Source of the DNA: Caballeronia sp. TF1N1
GTDB taxonomy: Bacteria > Pseudomonadota > Gammaproteobacteria > Burkholderiales > Burkholderiaceae
NCBI RefSeq assembly: GCF_022878925.1
Contig: NZ_CP084628.1
Span: forward strand, 558,001 to 622,000
Direction of reading: 5' to 3'
DNA length: 64,000 nucleotides
The notes below the pieces were generated by a model. That model did no database searches, was not told the origin of the DNA, and was given only the letters and a program-made list of their open reading frames with translations. Within the stretch, counting starts at the first letter, position 1; each line of letters starts with the position of its first letter. Both the position numbers and the translations under genes were made by a program. This document shows, piece by piece, positions 34,520 through 42,608 of the stretch.

Positions 34520-35617
34520 TCATGCTTCAACCGATCCCTTCGGCTCATGCATCGGGCAGCCGTTGCGCTCACCACGGAAGCGCGACGACATCTCGTAAGC
34601 CGGCTTGCGCGAGCGCATCACGCCGCCCAACGGTCGATGCGCCTCCACCCCATGCCAAGGACTGAACGCCATGCCATCGTCGATAGCGGCCGCGCGGCTA
34701 TCGCTCCACGAAGTCTGCGGCGCCACGCGAATCCGCGCCACAGTCACGTATGGACTTTCATCTTCCGGCCAGCGCTTCGATGCATCTTCGATCGGCATCT
34801 TCTCGATATCCGTTGCAAGCTGTACGCGCACTTCCCATTCGCCGCTATTGGCCGCGAAGAAATCGCTGACGGCTTCGCGCAGGCCGTTGGGTTTATCGTC
34901 GAGATCGACGGGCGCATCCGTCAAGGCGGTCAGTTCCGGCGATACCGGCGCCACGCTGATCTTCCCGAAGTACTGGCCATAGAGGTGCGGCACGGCCGTA
35001 TAGAAAGTCTCGCCAAGAATATGCGTTTCGGGATGTCCGCCAAGACTCTTGATCGTGCCGCTCTCGCCGCCGAGTTTTTCGATCACCGCTTCCGTGCCGC
35101 GCAACACAGCCGAAAGCGCCTGCTTCGTGCCGGGCATTTTGTCGGTGGTCTTGGCGAGCAACTTCAGGTTGCCGAGGAAGGCTTTAGGCGTCGCCGCCGT
35201 GAACGCGGGTGCATTGATCATCACCAAGTCTTGCGTGACATCGCCTTCGCTCCCGGGCAAGCGCGCGCCTTCCACGCCGATCACCTTCAACGCGAGGCCG
35301 CGCGGTGTCGAGACTTTGTCATCGAGAATATCGCCGGGATTCGTCGATAAACGCAGCACCACCGGATACGTGCCGCCGTGCGCGAAGATGCCTTGTGCGA
35401 GCTCAGGCGCCAAGCCATCGACCACTTGCAGCTCGCCGGTTAGAAGCCCGTGACTCTTCGCGTGCACGCTGCGAATTGCGTGACCGCTATCGGCGTAAGT
35501 CTTCTCCGTGATGCTACGCATGGCTTCGGCGAGTTGCTGCGTGGTCTCGGCTTCGTCGTCGGGGATTTGTTCGAACGAGGGATCGAAAGGCAACGGTTGA
35601 TAGGCGTGCGTATCCAT
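34520..35617 (-). CDS. Catalase-related haem protein (SrpA-like)
   Basis: A 365-residue protein of the catalase superfamily, shorter than true catalases (about 480). The distal His lies in RSVHAKSHG near residue 51, TPRGLALKV and DLVMINAP match the haem-distal Arg and Asn regions, and the proximal RxxxY appears as RKPAY near residue 343. The family is reported as haem peroxidases with weak or no catalase activity. It is encoded alone, convergent with the MFS pump gene. Confidence 0.85.
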   Translation of the reverse strand: MDTHAYQPLPFDPSFEQIPDDEAETTQQLAEAMRSITEKTYADSGHAIRSVHAKSHGLLTGELQVVDGLAPELAQGIFAHGGTYPVVLRLSTNPGDILDDKVSTPRGLALKVIGVEGARLPGSEGDVTQDLVMINAPAFTAATPKAFLGNLKLLAKTTDKMPGTKQALSAVLRGTEAVIEKLGGESGTIKSLGGHPETHILGETFYTAVPHLYGQYFGKISVAPVSPELTALTDAPVDLDDKPNGLREAVSDFFAANSGEWEVRVQLATDIEKMPIEDASKRWPEDESPYVTVARIRVAPQTSWSDSRAAAIDDGMAFSPWHGVEAHRPLGGVMRSRKPAYEMSSRFRGERNGCPMHEPKGSVEA

Positions 35618-35680
35618 TTGAACTCCGGGGACGTTGGTATGTTTGGCTATTCAGCAACGCGCGTACCCACGCCCTAAAGC

Positions 35681-36124
35681 TCACCCCTCACGCAGCATTT
35701 CGTCCACCGCGCGGATCGCCAGCACGTATCCTTGCACGCCCAGACCGCAGATCACGCCACGCGCCGCAAGCGAGATCAGCGAGTGCCGATACTGCTCGTC
35801 ACGCCGATGAATATTCGTCACGTGAACCTCGACGAGCGGCTTCGAGATGAGCTTCACGGCGTCGAGCACGGGTATCGACGAGAATGAGAATCCGGCCGGG
35901 TTGATGACCACCGATGCGTCCTTTTCAAACGCTTCCTGCAGCCAGTCGACCATCACGCCTTCATGGTTGGTCTGACGAAAATCGCATTGCAGACCGAGTT
36001 CGTCGGCGAGCGCTTCGCAACGCGATTGCACTTGCGCGAGCGTCGTCGTGCCATACAAATGCGGCTCGCGCTTGCCAAGCAAGTTCAGATTCGAGCCGTT
36101 CAAAACATAGACGAGAGGTTTCAT
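35681..36124 (-). CDS. aroQ: Type II 3-dehydroquinate dehydratase (copy 2), variant active site
   Basis: A 147-residue type II dehydroquinase. The N-terminus LNGSNLNLLGKREPHLYG keeps the catalytic Arg and Tyr, and EVHVTNIHRRDEQYRHS keeps the His and Arg. In the substrate loop, however, the usual AYTHTS is GFSFSS (near residue 80), so the conserved His becomes Phe. It ends a two-gene operon with an MHS-type transporter (12-base gap) that faces an IclR regulator, which points to catabolism of quinate or shikimate rather than aromatic biosynthesis. It may also act on a related compound. Confidence 0.9.
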   Translation of the reverse strand: MKPLVYVLNGSNLNLLGKREPHLYGTTTLAQVQSRCEALADELGLQCDFRQTNHEGVMVDWLQEAFEKDASVVINPAGFSFSSIPVLDAVKLISKPLVEVHVTNIHRRDEQYRHSLISLAARGVICGLGVQGYVLAIRAVDEMLREG

Positions 36125-36136
36125 GTTGTCGATGAG

Positions 36137-37504
36137 TCAATGAGTGTTCGATTGCATCGGCGCCTGCGTCGTCGCGCCGATCACTTCAGCGGTGGAATCG
36201 GTACGGTTCAGGTCGATGCCGAGCGTTTCGGGCGCGGTGAGGATCATCGCGAGCGAGATGACGTTGAAGATCACGCACACCGCCACGACGCCCCACGGCG
36301 AACCGTTGCACAGCGCGAAGAGCCAGACCGCGACGACCGGCATCGGGCCGCCCGCGATCAGGTTCGCGCCGGTATAGGCGAGCGCCGAGCCAGAGTAGCG
36401 CACGTTGGTCGGAAACGCTTCGGCGAACGCGACCGGTTGTATGCCGCTCTGGAACTGCGTGAAGCCGAGGAAGAAGCCCATCGCGAGGAGCATCGGCAGG
36501 AAGCTTTTCGTGTCGAGAATCTGGAAGTAGACGAAAAGCATCAGCAAGGTCGCCGTCGAACCGATTGCCAGCGCCTTCCTTCTTCCGATGCGGTCACTCA
36601 GCATGCCGCCCGCCAGCGCGCCCACGATGGCGCAGACATTCGCGCCCATCAGCAGCAAAAAGCCGGTTTGCTTCGGCACGCCGAGCGTCTTCGTCACATA
36701 GCTCAGCGAGAACACGACGATCAGATAGAAAATCGCCGCCGGTCCGCAGAAGAAGAGCATCCAGCGCAGCACGGTGCGCCAGTGAAGACGCAGGGCGTCG
36801 CGCAAGGGACTGCCGACATCCGCGACTTCGGTTTTCGACAAGGCGACGAACGCGGGCGTCTCCGCCACGCGCAAGCGGATATACACGCCGACCATCACGA
36901 GCACGAAGCTCAGGATGAAGGGAATGCGCCAGCCGTAGGCATCGAAGGATTCGGCCGACATGGTCGATGAAAGCGTCAGCAGCACCCCGTTCGCCATGAT
37001 CTGCGAGAGCGGCGAGCACAGACCGAGCAGGCCCGAATATTTGCCACGCGCGTTGGGGCTCGCGTGCTCGATCGCCATCAATTGCGCGCCGGTTGATTCG
37101 CCGCCGAGCGCAAAGCCTTGCAGGATACGCAGGATCACGAGCAGCGTGGGCGCCCATACGCCGATGCTCGCGTAAGTCGGCAAGAAGCCCATCAGCATGG
37201 ACGCGAGGCCCATCACGGTGACGGTGCCGAGCATGAGATTGCGGCGGCCGAGCTTGTCGCCGAGATGCCCGCAGATGATCGCGCCGAGCGGCCGCGCCGC
37301 GAGCCCGACGCCGAAGGTGGCAAGCGAGGCGAGCAGCGCGGAGGTCGAATCCATCGCGGGGAAAAAGAGCTTGGGCAGCACGGTCGCGGCAAGCGCGCCG
37401 TACAGGGTGAAGTCGAACCATTCCAGCGCCGTGCCGATGGCGGCGGCCGTGACGGCTCGGGTGCGCATCGACTGGTGCGCGGTGTCTTCCATGTGCGATT
37501 GCAT
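36137..37504 (-). CDS. MHS-family carboxylate:proton symporter (shikimate-type)
   Basis: A 455-residue, 12-helix MFS protein of the metabolite:H+ symporter group (shikimate, 2-oxoglutarate, dicarboxylates). The signature ALEWFDFTLYGALAA is in helix 1, GHLGDKLGRRNLM in loop 2-3, and LQGFALGGESTGA in helix 5. The ATG ending at 37504 follows GAGGAGACAAG, replacing a longer upstream start. Co-transcription with a dehydroquinase suggests import of shikimate, dehydroshikimate or quinate. Confidence 0.9.
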   Translation of the reverse strand: MQSHMEDTAHQSMRTRAVTAAAIGTALEWFDFTLYGALAATVLPKLFFPAMDSTSALLASLATFGVGLAARPLGAIICGHLGDKLGRRNLMLGTVTVMGLASMLMGFLPTYASIGVWAPTLLVILRILQGFALGGESTGAQLMAIEHASPNARGKYSGLLGLCSPLSQIMANGVLLTLSSTMSAESFDAYGWRIPFILSFVLVMVGVYIRLRVAETPAFVALSKTEVADVGSPLRDALRLHWRTVLRWMLFFCGPAAIFYLIVVFSLSYVTKTLGVPKQTGFLLLMGANVCAIVGALAGGMLSDRIGRRKALAIGSTATLLMLFVYFQILDTKSFLPMLLAMGFFLGFTQFQSGIQPVAFAEAFPTNVRYSGSALAYTGANLIAGGPMPVVAVWLFALCNGSPWGVVAVCVIFNVISLAMILTAPETLGIDLNRTDSTAEVIGATTQAPMQSNTH

Positions 37505-37688
37505 CTTGTCTCCTCTTCGGGCGTGTCTCTGTGTACGTTCATTCGCTTCCCCGGGAATCGTCGTATCCCGATAAAACGATGTGGCGCACAGATTAACAGC
37601 GCCGGGTGGGATACCGTTCCAGCGTGGAATCTCTTCCCGCAATATGCAATCATGCGCGAATCATCGACTCGAACGATAGGTAAAACCC

Positions 37689-38471
37689 ATGCCCGGCGTC
37701 ACCGAACGAACGCTTGCCGTCCTCGAATTCCTCGCGACGCAAATGGAAGGCACGCCGCTCGCGATGATCTCCGATCAACTCGAAATTCCACGTAGCGCGT
37801 GCCATCGGCTGCTGGTCGATCTCAAGCAGTGCGGCTACGTGCGGCAATTGCGCGAACACGGCGACTACGTGCTTACGACCAAGCTCGTCGGGCTCGGCCT
37901 CAGCTATCTGGCAACGTCGGGCATCGTCGATATCGCGCAGAGCATGCTCGACCGGCTCGCGGAAAGCTCGGGCGAACTGGTGCGGCTCGCAATCGTCGAT
38001 GGCGACCGGCTGACGTGGGTCGCGAAGTCACAAGGCGCGCTCAAGGGCCTGCGCTACGACCCGGACATGGGCATGGACACGGTCTTGTCTTGCAGCGCCA
38101 CCGGCCACGCCTGGATGATGACCATGAGCGACGAACGCGCGCTCGAACTCGTGACGCGGCAAGGCTTCGGCACGCCGAAGCAATACGGCCCGCGCGCGCC
38201 GACCACGGTGACGGGTTTGCTCGAATTCGTGCACGCCGCCCGCATGCGCGGCTACGCGACCATCTACGAAGTCTTCGCGCCCGGCATGACGGCCATGGCG
38301 GCGCCCGTGCAGCGGCGTGGTTATCCGGCTATCGGCGTCATCAGCATCGCCGGGCCGGCCGTGCGGCTCACCGAGAAGCGCATGGCCGCGCTCGGCTCGA
38401 CGCTGCTTGCTGCCGCCGGCGAACTGGCGGCTGCGAGTCTCGCGTCACCGCTTTTCGGGCGCGTTCGGTAA
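37689..38471 (+). CDS. IclR-family transcriptional regulator
   Basis: A 260-residue regulator with an N-terminal winged HTH (residues 5-65, EIPRSACHRLLVDLKQCGYV) and a C-terminal effector domain containing SCSATGHAWM and VISIAGPAVRL. It is divergent from the transporter-dehydroquinase operon across 184 bases, so it most likely controls that operon. IclR proteins often govern protocatechuate and quinate/shikimate pathways, consistent with the neighbours. The start is the ATG at 37689. Confidence 0.92.
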   Translation: MPGVTERTLAVLEFLATQMEGTPLAMISDQLEIPRSACHRLLVDLKQCGYVRQLREHGDYVLTTKLVGLGLSYLATSGIVDIAQSMLDRLAESSGELVRLAIVDGDRLTWVAKSQGALKGLRYDPDMGMDTVLSCSATGHAWMMTMSDERALELVTRQGFGTPKQYGPRAPTTVTGLLEFVHAARMRGYATIYEVFAPGMTAMAAPVQRRGYPAIGVISIAGPAVRLTEKRMAALGSTLLAAAGELAAASLASPLFGRVR

Positions 38472-38501
38472 CGTTCGGCCGCGTTCGGCCGCGTTCGGCC
38501 G
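38472..38501. repeat. Tandem 10-base repeat, three copies
   Basis: CGTTCGGCCG repeated three times directly after the IclR stop codon, with partial copies on either side. Each unit contains the palindrome CGGCCG. Copy number may vary between strains. Confidence 0.8.
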
Positions 38502-38541
38502 CGTGATGCTGCGGGAAATCCCCACGTTTTATTTGCGGAAC

Positions 38542-38553
38542 ATTGCATACAAT
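38542..38553. promoter_or_regulatory. Operator-like site ATTGCATACAAT, copy 1
   Basis: One mismatch away from the palindrome ATTGTATACAAT bound by many FCD/GntR regulators. The last six bases (TACAAT) also resemble a -10 element. A second copy lies 63 bases downstream. Confidence 0.55.
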
Positions 38554-38604
38554 GAATCCCGTTCACTTCCCGGACGGGGCCTCGATGGCTGTTATAAGCG
38601 CCGC

Positions 38605-38616
38605 TTTGCATACAAT
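38605..38616. promoter_or_regulatory. Operator-like site TTTGCATACAAT, copy 2
   Basis: Shares eleven consecutive bases (TTGCATACAAT) with the site 63 bases upstream, about six helical turns away and so on the same DNA face. It lies 10 bases before the ATG chosen for the GntR gene. Confidence 0.55.
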
Positions 38617-38626
38617 CACGCCCGAA

Positions 38627-39289
38627 ATGTCTCGTCCTGGCGATGACGTCTACCTCGCCATCAAGCGCGCGCTTGCCGGCAACGAGTATGGCGCGGGCCA
38701 ATATCTGCGCGAGGAACAACTCGCCAAGAGTTTGGGCGTGAGCCGCACGCCGGTGCGCGAAGCGTTGCGAAGACTCGACGCCGAAGGCTGGGTCGAAACG
38801 CGCCCGAACTACGGTGTGCGCGTCAAGGCGTGGACCCTGCAGGACGCGCGCGAAATTTTCGAGTCGCGTCTCTTGATTGAACCGTATCTCGCGGGGCGCG
38901 CCGCGCTCAAGATCGAGCCTGCCGATATCGAGCGCCTTCGCACGCTGGCGGACGCCATGCTCGCCATTACGCATCGTCCGTCCACGGCCGAATCGTGCGA
39001 GGCATGGTTCACCGCGAACGGCGAATTCCACGCCATCGTCACCGCCGCCGCGAACAACGCGCGGCTCGACCGGTCGCTCAAGTCGATGAAGGAAACGCCG
39101 CTCATTAAATGGACCTTCGACGCCTACAGCGACGAAGACCGCGAACGCAGCGCGCGTCAGCACTTCGAGATCGTGCTCGCGCTCGAACAGCGCAATGCGG
39201 CGTGGGCGGAAGCCATCACGCGCTGTCACATCATGGCCGCCGAAAAAGCCGTGCTGGACCGCCACGAGCGGGAGCATCTCAGTCTGTAG
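38627..39289 (+). CDS. GntR/FCD-family transcriptional regulator
   Basis: A 220-residue regulator: winged HTH (REEQLAKSLGVSRTPVREALRRLDAEGWV) and a C-terminal FCD helical domain with metal-ligand-type His residues (NGEFHAIVTA, RQHFEIVLA, RCHIMAAEKAV). The start at 38627 gives the usual short N-terminus and leaves both TTGCATACAAT sites upstream. ATG codons at 38552 and 38585 in the same frame would lengthen it, the latter with a GGACGGGG-like ribosome site. It heads an operon with an MFS transporter and an isocitrate-lyase-family enzyme, which it should repress until a carboxylate inducer binds. Confidence 0.88.
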   Translation: MSRPGDDVYLAIKRALAGNEYGAGQYLREEQLAKSLGVSRTPVREALRRLDAEGWVETRPNYGVRVKAWTLQDAREIFESRLLIEPYLAGRAALKIEPADIERLRTLADAMLAITHRPSTAESCEAWFTANGEFHAIVTAAANNARLDRSLKSMKETPLIKWTFDAYSDEDRERSARQHFEIVLALEQRNAAWAEAITRCHIMAAEKAVLDRHEREHLSL

Positions 39290-39352
39290 CGTTGTTGCCC
39301 CTTGCACCGTCGATAAAAAACCGTCGCACACGAAAGACATCGGAGACACGAC

Positions 39353-40744
39353 ATGCAGCCAAGTACGGTGAACGCCGGTCCGCGTCTGGACCGCCTGCCC
39401 ATTTCCGGGTTCCACAAGCGCGTGCTCTGGCTGATCGGCGCGGGCATGTTCCTCGATTCCTTCGATATCTATCTCGCGGGCGGCGTACTCGGCGCGCTCT
39501 CGAAGACCGGCTGGTCGTCCATGCATCTGAACGCGGCGTTTTTATCGTCGACGTTCATCGGCATGTTGCTCGGCGCGTTCACCGCGGGCGTGCTCGGCGA
39601 CGCCAAGGGCCGCAAGTTCACGTATCAGTTCAATCTCGCGGTCTTCGGGCTCGCGTCGATTGCGGGCGCGTTTGCCCCGAACATGACCTGGCTCATCGTC
39701 TGCCGGTTCTTCATGGGCCTGGGACTTGGCGCGGAGATCGTCGTCGGTTATGGATCGGTCGGCGAATTCATGCCGCCCGCCGTGCGCGGCAAATGGTCGG
39801 CGTATCTGTCGCTCATCACCAATTCGGCGCTGTTCTTTTCGACCTTCCTCGGCTATTTGATCATTCCGACCGTCGGCTGGCGCGCCATGTTCGCTATCGT
39901 CGGCGTGGGCGCGATGATCGTCTGGGTCATCCGCAAGAAGATGCCCGAGTCGCCGCGCTGGCTCGAATCGAAAGGCCGTTACGACGAAGCCGAAGCGATC
40001 CTGCGCGCCGCCGAGGAAGAGTCGGCGCGCGTGCGTCCCTTGCCGCCGATTGCCGACCTACCGCGCGCCATCACCAAGAAAACCACGCTCATCGAGCTGT
40101 TTTCGGGCGCACTGATTCGCCGCACGTTCGTTTCGATTGTCGTGCAGGTCGCGGTGAACATGGTGATCTACGGCTTCATCGTGTGGGTGCCCACGTTCCT
40201 GATGAAGCAAGGCATCGGCATGGCTTCGTCGCTCGGATACACCACGCTGATGTCGCTCGGCGGCCCGGCGGGCGCGCTCGTCGGCGTGCTGATCGCGGAC
40301 AGGATCGGCCGCAAGAACGGTTTGATCGCGGTGGCCGCGCTCGCCGCGGTCATCGGCTGGTTGTACAGCCATTCGACCAGTGTCGAGATGGCGACGCTTC
40401 TCGGCTTTATCCTCTTCACGCTGACGTATCTCATGGTCGCGCTCGGCATTGCCACGTATATCCCCGAACTCTTCGCGACCGAAAACCGCATGCGCGCAAA
40501 TGGCATAGCCGGATGCGCGGGCCGCATCACCGGCATTTTCGCGCCGCAGCTCGTCGTCGTGATGTACGCGACGGGCGGCATCAAGGACGTGTTGTCGATG
40601 ATCATCGGCGCGTGCGTGGTGATGGCCGTCGTGCTCGCGGTATTCGGCATCGAAACGAACAAGCGCTCGCTCGAAGAGATCGCGCCGACGCTCGATACGG
40701 ACGCCGACGCCGCGCTGGCGTTATCGCGCGAATCGCATCATTGA
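39353..40744 (+). CDS. MFS transporter (aromatic/carboxylic acid symporter type)
   Basis: A 463-residue, 12-helix symporter with GGAGACACGAC before the ATG. Helix 1 has GMFLDSFDIYLAGGVLGAL, loop 2-3 GVLGDAKGRKFTYQ, and the central loop MPESPRWLESKGR, marking the acid/sugar porter-like branch. It lies between the GntR regulator and a lyase in one operon, so it probably imports the lyase substrate or a precursor. Confidence 0.88.
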   Translation: MQPSTVNAGPRLDRLPISGFHKRVLWLIGAGMFLDSFDIYLAGGVLGALSKTGWSSMHLNAAFLSSTFIGMLLGAFTAGVLGDAKGRKFTYQFNLAVFGLASIAGAFAPNMTWLIVCRFFMGLGLGAEIVVGYGSVGEFMPPAVRGKWSAYLSLITNSALFFSTFLGYLIIPTVGWRAMFAIVGVGAMIVWVIRKKMPESPRWLESKGRYDEAEAILRAAEEESARVRPLPPIADLPRAITKKTTLIELFSGALIRRTFVSIVVQVAVNMVIYGFIVWVPTFLMKQGIGMASSLGYTTLMSLGGPAGALVGVLIADRIGRKNGLIAVAALAAVIGWLYSHSTSVEMATLLGFILFTLTYLMVALGIATYIPELFATENRMRANGIAGCAGRITGIFAPQLVVVMYATGGIKDVLSMIIGACVVMAVVLAVFGIETNKRSLEEIAPTLDTDADAALALSRESHH

Positions 40745-40778
40745 CTCTGCAACGTCGAACTTCACACAAGGACACGCT

Positions 40779-41657
40779 ATGAACACCACCAGTCAGGCCA
40801 AACGGCAGGCATTGAAGGCACGTTTCGCGCAGAAGGAAATCGTGACGGCGCCCGGCATCTTCGACATGATCTCCGCGAAGATGGCCGATTCAATGGGCTT
40901 CGATTGTCTCTACATGACGGGCTTCGGCACGGTCGCGTCCTATCTGGGCTTGCCCGATGCGGGACTCGCGACCTATACGGACATGGTGAATCGCGTCGCG
41001 GCGTTTTGCGGCGGCACGAACACGCCGATGATCTGCGATGGCGACACCGGCTACGGCGGCTTGCTGAACGTCGCGCATACGGTGCGCGGTTACGAGCAGG
41101 CGGGCGCGGCGGGCATTCAGCTCGAGGATCAGGAATTCCCGAAAAAATGCGGCCACACGCCGGGGCGCCGCGTGATTCCGCTCGAAGACATGGTGCGCAA
41201 GATCAAGGTGGCCGTCGAGAGCCGTACCGATGACGGGTTTCAGATCATCGCGCGCACGGATGCGCGTACGTCGCTCGGACTCGACGAAGCATTGCGCCGT
41301 GGCGAAGCCTATGCGAAGGCAGGCGCCGATGTATTGTTCATCGAGTCGCCGGAAAGCGTGGAGGAGCTGGAAAAGATCGGCCGCGCCTTCGATATGCCCT
41401 TGCTCGTGAACGTAGTCGAAGGCGGACGCACGCCGCAACTCGCGCCCGATGAATTGCAGAAGCTCGGCTTCTCGCTGGCGATTTATCCGGCGTCCGGCTT
41501 CCTCACGGTCGCGAAGGCTCTCAAGGATGTGTACGGCCAGATCCTCGCGAAGAAGAGCACCGAAGGCGCGAAGGACGCGATGTATCCGTTCTCGGACATG
41601 TGCGAGTTGATGGGCTTCGCGCAAGTGTGGGCGTTCGATCGCGAGCACGCGGATTGA
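40779..41657 (+). CDS. Isocitrate lyase/PEP mutase-family lyase (oxaloacetate decarboxylase or methylisocitrate lyase-like)
   Basis: A 292-residue member of the isocitrate lyase superfamily. It has the catalytic loop KKCGH near residue 123, preceded by QLEDQEFP, the Mg(II)-binding region CDGDTGYG near residue 88, and IIARTDAR near residue 149. Such enzymes cleave C-C bonds of 2-hydroxy or 2-methyl-malate-type acids, or decarboxylate oxaloacetate; the exact reaction needs assay. It is the third gene of the GntR-MFS-lyase operon, 34 bases after the transporter. Confidence 0.87.
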   Translation: MNTTSQAKRQALKARFAQKEIVTAPGIFDMISAKMADSMGFDCLYMTGFGTVASYLGLPDAGLATYTDMVNRVAAFCGGTNTPMICDGDTGYGGLLNVAHTVRGYEQAGAAGIQLEDQEFPKKCGHTPGRRVIPLEDMVRKIKVAVESRTDDGFQIIARTDARTSLGLDEALRRGEAYAKAGADVLFIESPESVEELEKIGRAFDMPLLVNVVEGGRTPQLAPDELQKLGFSLAIYPASGFLTVAKALKDVYGQILAKKSTEGAKDAMYPFSDMCELMGFAQVWAFDREHAD

Positions 41658-41688
41658 TTCGTCCGCGCACTCGAACGCGTCATGCGCC

Positions 41689-42513
41689 TCATGCGCGCGG
41701 CTTGAAGATGCCGTTGAGCTTGTCGCCGGGCGCGGCATCCGCGAAGCCGTCGAAGCGCCCTTCCACGAGGCCTTCCGCGGCGCGCATGACGCCGCCCCAG
41801 GCCGCGCGTGCCAGCGCGCCGCCGACGCTCACGCGCCGTACGCCCAGCGCGGCGACATCGGCAAGCGTGAACTCAGATGCCGAGCCAATCAGCAGATTGA
41901 CGGGCTTCGGCGCGACGGCCGCAACCACCGCCGCAATCTGCTCGCGCGTCTTGATGCCGGGCGCGTAAAGGCAATCGGCGCCGGCTTCGGCGTAGGCCTT
42001 CAGACGCGCGATGGCATCGTCGAGGTCCGGTTTGCCCGCGAAAAAATTCTCGGCGCGGCCAATCAGCAACGTGTCGCCGCCGTTCTCGTCGATGGCGCGG
42101 CGTGCGGCCTTCATGCGCTCCACCCCGACATCGATGGCGAACAAAGGCGCGGATTCATCGCCGGTGGAATCTTCGATCGATAGTCCCGCCACGCCGGTCG
42201 CTATCGCCAGCTTCACGCTCGCTGCAATCTCTTGCGGCGTCTTGCCAAAGCCGCTTTCGAAGTCCGCGTTGACGGGAAGGTCGGTGGCATCGACCAGTTC
42301 TTTCAGATGCGCGAGAACGGCGTCGCGCTCGACCGTGTTGTCGGCGTGACCCTTGGACCAGGCGAAGCCGGAACTCGTCGTTGCGATAGCCTTGAAGCCC
42401 AGTGTTTCGAGGTATCGCGCGCTGCCGATGTCCCATGGATTGGGCAAGACGAAGCAGCCGGAATCATGAAGTGCGCGGAAGGCCGAGCGTTTTTCGGCGA
42501 CGGTGCGAGGCAT
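41689..42513 (-). CDS. Isocitrate lyase/PEP mutase-family protein without the KKCGH loop
   Basis: A 274-residue relative of PEP mutase. The barrel motifs ATTSSGFAWSKG, VNADFESGFG and SIEDSTGD are present, but the catalytic Cys loop of lyases is missing, as in phosphonomutase-like or hydrolase-like members of uncertain function. The ATG ending at 42513 is used; an upstream frame extension runs into the AraC gene region. It is downstream of an AraC regulator on the same strand and convergent with the neighbouring lyase. Confidence 0.82.
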   Translation of the reverse strand: MPRTVAEKRSAFRALHDSGCFVLPNPWDIGSARYLETLGFKAIATTSSGFAWSKGHADNTVERDAVLAHLKELVDATDLPVNADFESGFGKTPQEIAASVKLAIATGVAGLSIEDSTGDESAPLFAIDVGVERMKAARRAIDENGGDTLLIGRAENFFAGKPDLDDAIARLKAYAEAGADCLYAPGIKTREQIAAVVAAVAPKPVNLLIGSASEFTLADVAALGVRRVSVGGALARAAWGGVMRAAEGLVEGRFDGFADAAPGDKLNGIFKPRA

Positions 42514-42608
42514 GAGCGTGTCTCCCTGGTTGGTCGCCCATGATCTTGCGGTTGGGGATGAAGCGCAAGGGCAAGCCCCAAGCAATGCGCTCGCTTCTTG
42601 CGCAACCG

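Noticed and set aside
39109..40782. Plus-strand 557-codon frame over the MFS gene
   Set aside because: Shifted copy of the MFS transporter gene; Arg-rich with no membrane helices.
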